Source: Actinomycetota bacterium (lineage in GTDB: Bacteria > Actinomycetota > Acidimicrobiia > IMCC26256 > PALSA-610). Taken from it: 9,404 nt of DNA. The stretch's first letter is position 1. Every line of letters starts with the position of its first letter. The translations under genes and the position numbers were made by a program. The stretch covers positions 1 to 9,404 of the forward strand of contig JAUZEI010000284.1 in the NCBI GenBank assembly GCA_030839105.1, in the 5' to 3' direction. Positions 1 through 6,120 of the stretch are shown here, piece after piece. Under the pieces are notes generated by a model that searched no databases, had not been told where the DNA came from, and saw nothing but the letters and a program-made list of their open reading frames with translations.

Positions 1-10
1 TCGGCGACCG

Positions 11-754
11 ATGGAACTCCAAGACGCGCGCGCGATCGTCACGGGCGGCGCGAGCGGTATCGGTGCGGCCTGTGTCGCCCAACTTCAGGACGCGGGCGCG
101 CGCGTCATCGCTCTCGACCTCACCGACGCGCTCGCGGCCGACGGTTCGGTGCGCGTCGACGTGGCGGACGAGGACTCGGTCGTGGGCGGGTTTCGCGATG
201 CGGTCGCGCAACTCGGTGGTCTCGACGTCGCGGTGCTGAGCGCCGGAGTGGGCGGCAGCGCGCCGCTGCTCGACCTGACGACACAGGAATGGGACCGCGT
301 GCTGAACGTGAACCTGCGCGGTGCGTTCGTCAGCCTGCGCGAGGCGGCACGTGCCATGACCGACGGCGGCGCGATCGTCGCGGTGACGAGCATCTCCGGA
401 TTCCTGAGCGAGCGGCTCATGGCGCACTACGGCGTCTCGAAGGCCGGGCTCGCGCAGCTCGTGCGCGCCGCGGCCCGGGAGCTCGGGGCGCGGAACATCC
501 GGGTGAACGCCGTCGCGCCCGGAACGACCGACACGCCGATGTTCGGCGCCACGGAACGGCTTCCCGGGTACCGCGATCAGGTCGCACGCCGGGCCGCGCT
601 CGGTCGCGTCGGTACCGCCGCCGACGTCGCGCAGGCGATCGTCGCGCTCTGCACGCTCGACTGGGTCACCGGCCAGATCGTCGCGGCCGACGGCGGCGTC
701 TCGCTCCACAGTCCCATCGACCCGCAAGAGGCGCTCGAAGGAAACGAACGATGA
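11..754 (+). CDS. SDR family NAD(P)-dependent oxidoreductase
   Basis: A 247-residue classical short-chain dehydrogenase/reductase, expected to be a soluble enzyme interconverting an alcohol and a ketone with a nicotinamide cofactor. Visible motifs are the Rossmann glycine motif TGGASGIG (residues 11-18), Asp36 at the end of beta-2 (which favours NAD over NADP), Asn101 in NVNLRG, Ser127, and Tyr140/Lys144 in the YxxxK signature, so the catalytic tetrad is complete. APG follows at 169-171. The NNAG motif is altered to LSAG (76-79). The length is normal for the family. Only 10 bases precede the ATG, so the ribosome site and any upstream partner cannot be judged. The stop overlaps the start of the VOC gene (ATGA), so the two are probably co-translated. 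The family is certain; the substrate is unknown. Confidence 0.93.
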   Translation: MELQDARAIVTGGASGIGAACVAQLQDAGARVIALDLTDALAADGSVRVDVADEDSVVGGFRDAVAQLGGLDVAVLSAGVGGSAPLLDLTTQEWDRVLNVNLRGAFVSLREAARAMTDGGAIVAVTSISGFLSERLMAHYGVSKAGLAQLVRAAARELGARNIRVNAVAPGTTDTPMFGATERLPGYRDQVARRAALGRVGTAADVAQAIVALCTLDWVTGQIVAADGGVSLHSPIDPQEALEGNER

Positions 755-1224
755 CTGCGCGCGTGCATCACAGCGCGATTGTCGTGCGCGACGTCGACGC
801 GTCGCTGCGGTTCTGGCGCGACGGTGTTGGTTTCGCGGTGATGATGGACATGCATTTCGACGGCGACTGGGCAATGCTCTTCGGGGCGCCGGCGAATCGG
901 CTGCGGTCCGTCTTCCTCGGTGCCCCCGACCGGGCCGACGCAGGCATCGTGGAGCTCGTGCAGTTCGTCGAGCTCGCGACCGACGTCCCGCTGGATACTC
1001 CGCCTGCCGGCGGGGCGTCACCCGCGTCGGCCGGGTTTCTCCTGCTCTCGTGCTACGTCGACGTCGATGCGGTGCTCGACCGGCTCGCCGCGCTCGGCCT
1101 GGGCGGGGTACCGAAGCGGATCGCCGTGGCCGGCCCGGGCCGGTCCCCGACCGAGGTGCAGATGGCGACCGTCGTCGACCCCGACGGTGTGCTCGTAGAG
1201 CTCATCGGAGTTGCCCCGTCGTGA
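751..1224 (+). CDS. VOC (glyoxalase/dioxygenase-fold) family protein
   Basis: A 157-residue vicinal-oxygen-chelate protein made of two beta-alpha-beta-beta-beta modules. Module 1 opens with HHSAIVVRDVDASLRFWRD (6-24), a typical VOC N-terminus with His7 as candidate metal ligand, and has Glu68 in IVELVQF. Module 2 runs from about residue 95 (LLLSCYVDVDAV) to DPDGVLVELI (143-152), with Glu150 as the usual last ligand. The second-module position that often carries His appears to be Leu or Ser, so metal binding may be incomplete; this is my alignment by eye. The start is supported by AAGGA (738-742) eight bases before the ATG and by the ATGA overlap with the SDR upstream. The stop overlaps the HAD gene start (GTGA). 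VOC members include isomerases, epimerases, dioxygenases and lyases, and I cannot choose among them. Confidence 0.88.
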   Translation: MTARVHHSAIVVRDVDASLRFWRDGVGFAVMMDMHFDGDWAMLFGAPANRLRSVFLGAPDRADAGIVELVQFVELATDVPLDTPPAGGASPASAGFLLLSCYVDVDAVLDRLAALGLGGVPKRIAVAGPGRSPTEVQMATVVDPDGVLVELIGVAPS

Positions 1225-1883
1225 ACGTCGAGGCGCTGGTCTTCGATTTCGACGGTCTCATCCTCGACACCGAAGGCCCGGTCTTCACCTCGTGGCAGGA
1301 GGAGTTCGCCGCGCACGGCTGCCCGCCCCTGTCGATCCAGGAATGGTCTGCCGAGATCGGCACCGTCGGTGGCCTCGACCTCGTCGACCTCATCCGGGCC
1401 CGGGCGACGCGCCCGTTCGACCCGGGTGCCATGGAAACCCGCCGCCGCCGTCGGCGCGACGAGCTCCTCGCTCGCGAAACCGTACTGCCGGGTGTCACCG
1501 AGTGGTTGGACGAAGCCGACGCGCTCGGCCTCGGCCTCGCGATCGCATCGAGCTCACCGCGTGACTGGGTCGAACCCCATCTCGAGCGGCTGGGGCTGCG
1601 CCAACGGTTCGCCCACGTCGCGTGCTTCGGTCCCGGCATCGCGGGTAAGCCCGCGCCCGACACATATCTTGCCGCGTGTCGCGCGCTCGCGGTGGAGCCG
1701 GGTCGCACACTCGCGATCGAAGATTCACCGCACGGGGTAACCGCCGCCAAGGCCGCGGGAATGCTCTGCGTCGCGGTCCCGCACGCCATCACCGAGAATC
1801 TCGATCTTTCGCACGCCGATCTTCGCCTGCGCTCACTCTCGGAAACGACGCTGCAGGAGGTGCTCGCGCGCATCGCTCCGTAG
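1221..1883 (+). CDS. HAD-superfamily phosphatase, beta-phosphoglucomutase-like
   Basis: A 220-residue HAD subfamily IA hydrolase, expected to act on a small phosphorylated metabolite in the cytoplasm. All four HAD motifs are present: motif I DFDGLILDTE (9-18) with nucleophile Asp9 and acid/base Asp11, motif II Ser around 110-112 in IASSSP, motif III Lys143 in GKPAPD, and motif IV Glu167/Asp168 in IEDSPHG. A helical cap lies between motifs I and II (about 15-90) and contains an arginine run at 74-79. DFDGxxxDTE together with EDSxxG is typical of the beta-phosphoglucomutase/phosphoglycolate-phosphatase-like group. Start is GTG, overlapping the VOC stop, with GGAG at 1207-1210. It is the last gene of the three-gene set. 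Substrate cannot be assigned, and phosphatase versus mutase is open. Confidence 0.92.
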   Translation: MNVEALVFDFDGLILDTEGPVFTSWQEEFAAHGCPPLSIQEWSAEIGTVGGLDLVDLIRARATRPFDPGAMETRRRRRRDELLARETVLPGVTEWLDEADALGLGLAIASSSPRDWVEPHLERLGLRQRFAHVACFGPGIAGKPAPDTYLAACRALAVEPGRTLAIEDSPHGVTAAKAAGMLCVAVPHAITENLDLSHADLRLRSLSETTLQEVLARIAP

Positions 1884-1918
1884 CGCGCGTCGAGCCGGGG
1901 CGCGGGTCGACGAGTCGA

Positions 1919-2971
1919 CTAGCAGCGACCGCCCCACGGGCTCTTGCCCTGCCACTGATACAGGACCCAGGCCATCTCGTCCTGGTCGTACTCACCGGCG
2001 TGCGAGGGCAGGACACCGACGAGATCCGAGCGACCGGCATGCATTGCCGTCGTGTCCCACGTCGAGGGCAGGAATTGGTAAGCGCCGTAGTAGCCGGACG
2101 GACTTACGACGCCGTATTGACCCGCGCTCTCACGGGCGCGCGTACACACGAGGAACGGATCATCGTGATGCGCGCTGACACGACCGTTGGCCGGCGCGCC
2201 GACAACGGTCGGCGCGGGCACGGTGAGGATCGGTGGCGCAGTCGGTGGCGCGAGTTGGTCGGCCGCGGGCGCCGAAAGGCTCGCGAGCGTGTGCACGCGC
2301 GCGGTCGCGCGAAGCTGCGCGGCGCGGTCGTGCGCGCCGGCGAGTGCCCGTTGGGCCTGGCGCCGTGCGACGGCACGGACGCCCGCCAACGCGGCGTCGA
2401 GTGAGTGCCGCTCCGCCGAAACGTCGGCGAGGACCTGGCGTTGTTCTGCGCGCGCAGCTTCGAGGTCGTGCCGCCGCGCCTTGAGATCGTCGACCGCGGT
2501 CGTGAGTGCGGCGATCGCCGCGTCGCCGCCCGCGTTCGCATCGTTCGCCAGGTGCGCACGACGCGCGGAGTCGAGGGCGTTGTCGCCGAGCATCGACGTG
2601 ATCCCGATGTCGGCGTTCTTGTACAAAACGACCGCACGTGCCGTCGCAATCTTGCGGGTGTACGCGATGCGTGCTTGTGCGACCTCGATCCGATGTTCGA
2701 CATCCGCGATGTTCGCGTCGATGCGTGTGGCATCGGCCTGCGCCGTGAACCACCGTTGGGCCGCGACGTCGATCGCCTTGCCGGTCGCCGCGATTTGCTC
2801 GGCCGGAGTAGTTGCGTGGGCGGGAACCGCCGGAAGGATGCCGAGCGCGCCGACACACGCAACCGCGACGAGACGGGTTACGTGGAGACGCGTCAGCCCG
2901 GTGAAAGCGTGGTGCTCCGCCACACCGAAACTGCGCTCGACGCTCGCCCGAGGGCGACCGGGTCGGCGCAT
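1919..2971 (-). CDS. Secreted coiled-coil protein with Rpf-like transglycosylase domain
   Basis: About 350 residues from the ATG at 2971. A hydrophobic signal segment (about 33-50, ending PAVPAHA at 47-53) suggests Sec export. A long Ala/Arg/Glu-rich helical coiled coil covers about 56-225, an Ala-Pro-rich linker about 230-266, and the C-terminal 80 residues match the transglycosylase-like domain of resuscitation-promoting factors. In that domain Glu281 in RARESAG is the likely catalytic acid, followed by SGYYGAYQFLPSTWD (292-306) and the closing QGKSPWGGRC; Cys276 and Cys350 could form the family disulfide. The expected role is cleavage of peptidoglycan glycan strands outside the cell. No good ribosome site marks the start: GTG at 2923 (giving a 37-residue signal peptide) and TTG at 3058 are alternatives. 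The gene converges on the HAD gene across only 35 bp. Confidence 0.88.
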   Translation of the reverse strand: MRRPGRPRASVERSFGVAEHHAFTGLTRLHVTRLVAVACVGALGILPAVPAHATTPAEQIAATGKAIDVAAQRWFTAQADATRIDANIADVEHRIEVAQARIAYTRKIATARAVVLYKNADIGITSMLGDNALDSARRAHLANDANAGGDAAIAALTTAVDDLKARRHDLEAARAEQRQVLADVSAERHSLDAALAGVRAVARRQAQRALAGAHDRAAQLRATARVHTLASLSAPAADQLAPPTAPPILTVPAPTVVGAPANGRVSAHHDDPFLVCTRARESAGQYGVVSPSGYYGAYQFLPSTWDTTAMHAGRSDLVGVLPSHAGEYDQDEMAWVLYQWQGKSPWGGRC

Positions 2972-3108
2972 CAGCGGCGAACTTACCCAGCCCTGGCCGC
3001 TCAACCACACTCCACGCGTCACCCTTTGTGGCGATTGTCGTACGGGGCGCGGGAACAACCTGCTCAGCGGTAACGAAGTTCTTTCGAGAAATATCGGGCG
3101 AACGCGGA
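2972..3108 (-). other. Leader region of the Rpf-like gene, no clear promoter
   Basis: This 137-bp gap separates the stop of the second SDR from the chosen start of the Rpf-like gene, both on the minus strand. I see no convincing -35/-10 pair. CGTGGAG on the minus strand here could pair with CTCCACG in the signal-peptide coding part, but this is weak. Some actinobacterial rpf genes are controlled by the cyclic-di-AMP riboswitch; I looked for its conserved blocks and did not find them. Confidence 0.3.
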
Positions 3109-3858
3109 TTACGCGACGGTTGCGCCGCCCTCGACGGGAACTGTCTGTCCGGTGAGATAGCGAGCGTTGTCACTCAGCAGGAAGATTGCGACGTCACCGA
3201 TGTCGCGTGCATGCGCGTATCTCCCGAGCGGAACGCGATGCTTCGCGCGCTCGATCGCCTCTTCCGTCGCGAACGTTCCACCGGTCATCGGCGTATCGAC
3301 ACCACCGGGACAGATGCAGTTCGCGCGTACACCTTGCGCGCCGTACTGCACGGCGAGTAAGCGCGTCAACGCGTCGACGCCGCCCTTGCTCGCGGTGTAA
3401 CCCGCGCCGTAACCGTGTCCGCGAATCGCCGCCGTCGACGCGATGGTCACGATCGCACCACCGCCGTCGATCAACATCGGAAGCGCGTGCTTGATGATCG
3501 CGAACGTACCGACGAGGTTGACGCGCAAGACGTGTACGAAGTCGTCGACACTGACCTGATGCGCGGGTTGCAGATCGGGTCCGTGGAAGATGCCCGCGGC
3601 CGTCACCACTCCGGTGACGCGTCCGAGCTCGCGGCCGATGCTCTCGACGGTCGACGCGACTGCGTCGTCGTCACCGACGTCGCACGGATACGCGATCGCG
3701 CGGCCTCCGGCCTCCGTCACGAGCCGCGCCGTCTCCGCCGCGTTGTCGGCAGCGCGATCGACCACGGCGACGGCCGCCCCCTCGCGCGCCGCCTGTTCGG
3801 CGGTCGCCCGGCCGATTCCGCTGCCACCGCCCGTCACCAGGACCGTTCCGTCGAGCAT
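3109..3858 (-). CDS. SDR family NAD(P)-dependent oxidoreductase
   Basis: A 249-residue classical SDR with a complete active site: TGGGSGIG (9-16), Asp34 after beta-2 (NAD preference), CDV at 59-61, AAG at 87-89, Asn114 in VNLVG, Ser141, Tyr154 and Lys158 in YTASK, CPGGVDTP (183-190), and a typical C-terminus YLTGQTVPVEGG (234-245). This pattern resembles the 3-oxoacyl-reductase/glucose-dehydrogenase-like SDRs, but substrate cannot be read from it. The ATG is preceded by an AAAGGCGG purine stretch about eight bases upstream. It is transcribed divergently from the third SDR across a gap of about 100 bp containing a palindrome. The Rpf-like gene follows 137 bp downstream and is probably unrelated in function. 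Confidence 0.93.
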   Translation of the reverse strand: MLDGTVLVTGGGSGIGRATAEQAAREGAAVAVVDRAADNAAETARLVTEAGGRAIAYPCDVGDDDAVASTVESIGRELGRVTGVVTAAGIFHGPDLQPAHQVSVDDFVHVLRVNLVGTFAIIKHALPMLIDGGGAIVTIASTAAIRGHGYGAGYTASKGGVDALTRLLAVQYGAQGVRANCICPGGVDTPMTGGTFATEEAIERAKHRVPLGRYAHARDIGDVAIFLLSDNARYLTGQTVPVEGGATVA

Positions 3859-3909
3859 CGTCCGTCCGCCTTTCGTCGAGGCGTCTCTCGCGGCCCGCCT
3901 TGGCCGCCG

Positions 3910-3915
3910 AAGCTA
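3910..3915 (-). promoter_or_regulatory. Possible -10 box (TAGCTT) for the minus-strand SDR
   Basis: Read on the minus strand, TAGCTT fits the actinobacterial TANNNT -10 pattern and lies about 50 bases upstream of the ATG at 3858. No clear -35 hexamer is seen at the expected distance. Weak call. Confidence 0.25.
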
Positions 3916-3924
3916 GGCCGCACG

Positions 3925-3930
3925 TACTCT
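3925..3930 (+). promoter_or_regulatory. Probable -10 box (TACTCT) for SDR-thioesterase operon
   Basis: TACTCT matches TANNNT and ends seven bases before the ATG at 3938. A transcript starting near 3937-3938 would either be leaderless at that ATG or carry a 21-base leader containing GGTGGAG (3944-3950) ahead of the ATG at 3959. A poor -35 (TTGGCC, 3900-3905) lies 19 bases upstream. Confidence 0.4.
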
Positions 3931-3944
3931 GACACGCATGTCAG
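3929..3944. promoter_or_regulatory. Palindromic operator candidate between divergent SDR genes
   Basis: CTGACA (3929-3934) and TGTCAG (3939-3944) form a perfect 6-bp inverted repeat with a 4-bp spacer. It overlaps the -10 box and probable transcription start of the rightward operon and sits in the only non-coding gap between two divergent SDR genes. A dimeric repressor of TetR or GntR type would fit such a site, but no regulator gene of that kind is visible in the window. Confidence 0.4.
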
Positions 3945-3958
3945 GTGGAGCGAGCGGG

Positions 3959-4714
3959 ATGCACGGCGTCGACGACAAGGTGATCATCGTCACCGGATCG
4001 GGCCGTGGAGTCGGCAAGGGCATGGCTTTTCACCTCGGCAAGGGCGGCGCCCGCGTCGTCGTCGCGGAGTGGAAGGAGCACCTCCTCACCGAGACATGCG
4101 CGGAGCTCACCGCGCTCGGCGTCGAGAACCTCGGCGTCGTGTGCGACATCCAGCGCAAGGATCAGATCGACGCGATGGTCGCCCGGACCGTCGAGCGTTT
4201 CGGGCGCGTCGACGCACTCGTCAACAACGCGCAGACGTTCCGGCCGCTGGCGGCGATCGCCGACGTCACCGAGGATGACGTCGACGTGTTCTACACGTCG
4301 GGTGTCAAGGGCACGCTGTGGGCAATGCAAGCCGTGTACCCACACATGAAGGCGCAGGGTTGGGGTCGCATCGTCAACTTCGCGTCGTCGATGGGCATCA
4401 CCGGCGGCTCCGGCTTCGCCGCGTACAACGCGTCGAAGGAAGCGATCCGCGCACTCACGCGTACCGCGGCCCGGGAGTGGGGCGCCGATGGAATCGTCGT
4501 GAACGCGATCGCGCCGGCGGCGGCCACCCATCACGGTGAAGCCGGGAAGCAGAGCGACGGCTATCGCATCTTCATCGAGAACTGCCCGATGGGGCGCCAG
4601 GGCGATCCCGAGCTCGACATCGCGCCGATCGCGTGGTTCCTCTGCTCCGACGCAAGCCGCTACCTCACGGGTCACACCTTCATGGCCGACGGTGGCGCGT
4701 TCATGTGGGCGTGA
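3959..4714 (+). CDS. SDR family oxidoreductase with altered active-site motifs
   Basis: About 251 residues from the ATG at 3959, chosen because GGTGGAG lies eight bases upstream; an in-frame ATG at 3938 (258 residues) could be used as a leaderless start. Numbering here is from 3938: glycine motif TGSGRGVG (19-26), CD at 69-70, Ser150, Tyr163 and Lys167 in YNASK, and C-terminal YLTGHTFMADGG (242-253). Three departures from the family pattern stand out: NNAG is NNAQ (96-99), the catalytic-tetrad Asn appears replaced by Gly122 in SGVKG, and the usual PG after beta-6 is PAAATHH (193-199). The fold is secure, but the enzyme may have a changed proton relay or unusual substrate. The stop overlaps the thioesterase start (GTGA), indicating co-translation. 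Confidence 0.9.
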   Translation: MHGVDDKVIIVTGSGRGVGKGMAFHLGKGGARVVVAEWKEHLLTETCAELTALGVENLGVVCDIQRKDQIDAMVARTVERFGRVDALVNNAQTFRPLAAIADVTEDDVDVFYTSGVKGTLWAMQAVYPHMKAQGWGRIVNFASSMGITGGSGFAAYNASKEAIRALTRTAAREWGADGIVVNAIAPAAATHHGEAGKQSDGYRIFIENCPMGRQGDPELDIAPIAWFLCSDASRYLTGHTFMADGGAFMWA

Positions 4715-5235
4715 GCGTCGGCGACACCGCAGGCGCACGCGTGCTCGACGCCGACGGCTACCGCGCCGTCGACCGCGTCCGGACCGGTACCGACGACTTC
4801 GACACTCAAGGCCATCTGAACAACGCCGCAACCGTGCGCTTGTTCAACGACATGCGCGTCGCGTACGTGCGCGGGCGCATCGGCGCGTGGTGGCCGGAGG
4901 CCATCCGCGCCAACGCCTTCGTGATCGCGGCGCGTGAACTGCACGTGCTCTACGAAAGTGAAGGCCTGCCCGGCGAAGAGTTCGTCGGCGGGATGAAATA
5001 CGTCGGGCGGGAAGGCAAGGCCGCGGTGCTCGAGCAGCGCATCGTCGAAGCAGCCACCGGACGACCGATCGCCCGGGCCTGGGTCGTGCAGCTCCTCGTG
5101 CAGAGCGGGAACGTCGTGGAATGGCCGGCGCGCTACTTCGAACGAGTCGCCGAGATCGAAGGGGCTGCGATCCCCGCCCGCCCGCGCGGTGCGGCGCAGG
5201 TCTGGGGCCCGCCCGGACGAACCGCGCCCGGATGA
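4711..5235 (+). CDS. Hotdog-fold (4HBT-like) acyl-CoA thioesterase
   Basis: A 174-residue protein of the 4-hydroxybenzoyl-CoA thioesterase-like hotdog family, expected to hydrolyse an acyl-CoA thioester in the cytoplasm. The diagnostic stretch is DTQGHLNNA (31-39) followed by a helix with FNDMR (45-49), matching the D-x-x-G-H-x-N-N pattern in which the Asp is catalytic. Beta strands follow to about residue 130, including ARAWVVQLLV (121-130). The last 20 residues are Pro/Arg/Gly-rich and encoded partly by a 15-bp tandem repeat, so the tail may be dispensable. GTG start, overlapping the stop of the preceding SDR; no independent ribosome site is obvious. The pairing suggests that the SDR and thioesterase act on the same CoA-linked intermediate, but this is inference. 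Confidence 0.85.
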   Translation: MSVGDTAGARVLDADGYRAVDRVRTGTDDFDTQGHLNNAATVRLFNDMRVAYVRGRIGAWWPEAIRANAFVIAARELHVLYESEGLPGEEFVGGMKYVGREGKAAVLEQRIVEAATGRPIARAWVVQLLVQSGNVVEWPARYFERVAEIEGAAIPARPRGAAQVWGPPGRTAPG

Positions 5236-5250
5236 ACCGCGCCCGGAAGA
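5211..5250. repeat. 15-bp tandem repeat, about 2.6 copies
   Basis: GCCCGGACGAACCGC (5211-5225) is followed directly by GCCCGGATGAACCGC (5226-5240), one base different, and by a partial copy GCCCGGAAGA (5241-5250). The thioesterase stop codon (5233-5235) lies inside the second copy, so repeat slippage would alter the protein C-terminus. Confidence 0.8.
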
Positions 5251-5270
5251 GTTCGGATGCGTTCGGATGA
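5251..5270. repeat. 10-bp tandem repeat, two copies
   Basis: GTTCGGATGC (5251-5260) and GTTCGGATGA (5261-5270) abut the 15-bp repeat and lie in the gap between the convergent thioesterase and TIM-barrel genes. Confidence 0.7.
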
Positions 5271-5280
5271 GTCGGCACGA

Positions 5281-5295
5281 CGGGCGCAAGGCCCG
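5281..5295. terminator. Weak hairpin between convergent genes
   Basis: CGGGC and GCCCG flank a GCAAG loop in the 66-bp gap between two convergent stop codons. There is no T-tract, so a termination role is only suggested by position. Confidence 0.2.
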
Positions 5296-5301
5296 AAGTG
5301 G

Positions 5302-6117
5302 TCAGACCCCGAGCCTGTGCAGGAGCGCGTCCAGCGCGTCGACGGCGCGCGGTATCGCGGCGGCGTAGCCCTCGGCCGCGATCGCGTCGCCGATGAGCTC
5401 GAGCTCGAAGAAACCGGAGTAGCCCGCCGCCACGATCTCGCCCAGGATGCGGTCCATCGGGATGTCGCCGTCGCCCGGCACGAGCCGTTGCGACGACGCG
5501 ACGGTTCCCACCTTGAAGTCGCTCACCTGCACGAGCCGTATGCGGTCGATGCCGTCGCGGATCGTCTTCGCGAGCGCGCGTTCGGCCCAGCACGCGTTGA
5601 GCTCCATGCACACGCCGGTGTCGAGACGGCGGGCCAGCGCGACCGCGTCGCGCAACGTATGCACGAACCCGACGTCGACGCGCAGCGAGTTGGTGTGTTC
5701 GATCGCGAAGTCGACGTTCTCGGCGCGCGCCTCCTGCAGCACGGGCGCGAGTGCGCGTTCGAGCGCGTCGGCGGCCTCCTCCCACGTGAGCGGCGCGAAC
5801 GGACCCGTGGTGAAGATGATGCGCGGTGCGCCGACGGCGACCGCGGTCTCGATCGACCGGATGAGCCGATCGCGTTGCCGGTCCCACCGATCCTCGTTGG
5901 CGAGGTGGAACGGTCCGAGGCCGATCAGGTCGACGACGCGCAGGCCGTTACCCACCGCCTCGAGCACCAGCTCGGTGCCGCGCTCCCATCCGAACGCCTC
6001 GAGCTTGGCGACCGACACGCCCGCGTTCGTGATGCCGCAGGACTTCCAGAACGCGAGGTCGTCGGGAAGCGAGAGGTTGAACGTCGAGATCGCACTCACG
6101 CACGCGCGCGGATGCAT
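5302..6117 (-). CDS. Sugar phosphate isomerase/epimerase-like TIM barrel protein
   Basis: A 271-residue protein with the xylose-isomerase-like TIM-barrel pattern (AP-endonuclease 2 superfamily). Candidate metal or active-site residues sit at strand ends: Glu140 in FAIEHTN, Glu172 in CMELN, Asp200 in VQVSDF, Arg211 near the family-typical VPGDGDIP (213-220), and Glu238/Glu240 in FFELELIG. The expected chemistry is isomerisation or epimerisation of a sugar or a related polyol or keto compound; some relatives are dehydratases or lyases. The ATG lies three bases after the stop of the upstream SDR with no Shine-Dalgarno, so translation is probably coupled; GTG at 6099 is an alternative start. Pairing with an SDR is common in sugar or inositol-like catabolism, but no transporter or kinase is nearby to support that. 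Confidence 0.85.
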   Translation of the reverse strand: MHPRACVSAISTFNLSLPDDLAFWKSCGITNAGVSVAKLEAFGWERGTELVLEAVGNGLRVVDLIGLGPFHLANEDRWDRQRDRLIRSIETAVAVGAPRIIFTTGPFAPLTWEEAADALERALAPVLQEARAENVDFAIEHTNSLRVDVGFVHTLRDAVALARRLDTGVCMELNACWAERALAKTIRDGIDRIRLVQVSDFKVGTVASSQRLVPGDGDIPMDRILGEIVAAGYSGFFELELIGDAIAAEGYAAAIPRAVDALDALLHRLGV

Positions 6118-6120
6118 GCG

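Noticed and set aside
1888..1912. CGTCGA/TCGACG inverted repeat between the convergent HAD and Rpf-like genes
   Set aside because: Only 6 bp with a 13-base loop and no T-tract; GTCGAC-like words are common in this genome, so it does not support a terminator call.
1676..2404. Open frames crossing the end of the HAD gene into the Rpf-like gene on the opposite strand
   Set aside because: Arg-rich translation with no motif, crossing a convergent gene junction; a GC-driven shadow.
2860..3108. Cyclic-di-AMP (ydaO-type) riboswitch upstream of the Rpf-like gene
   Set aside because: Expected for some actinobacterial rpf genes, but the conserved blocks (GGGGAACC, GGGGUGAAUC and the CAGCUAACC-like part) are not present on the minus strand here.
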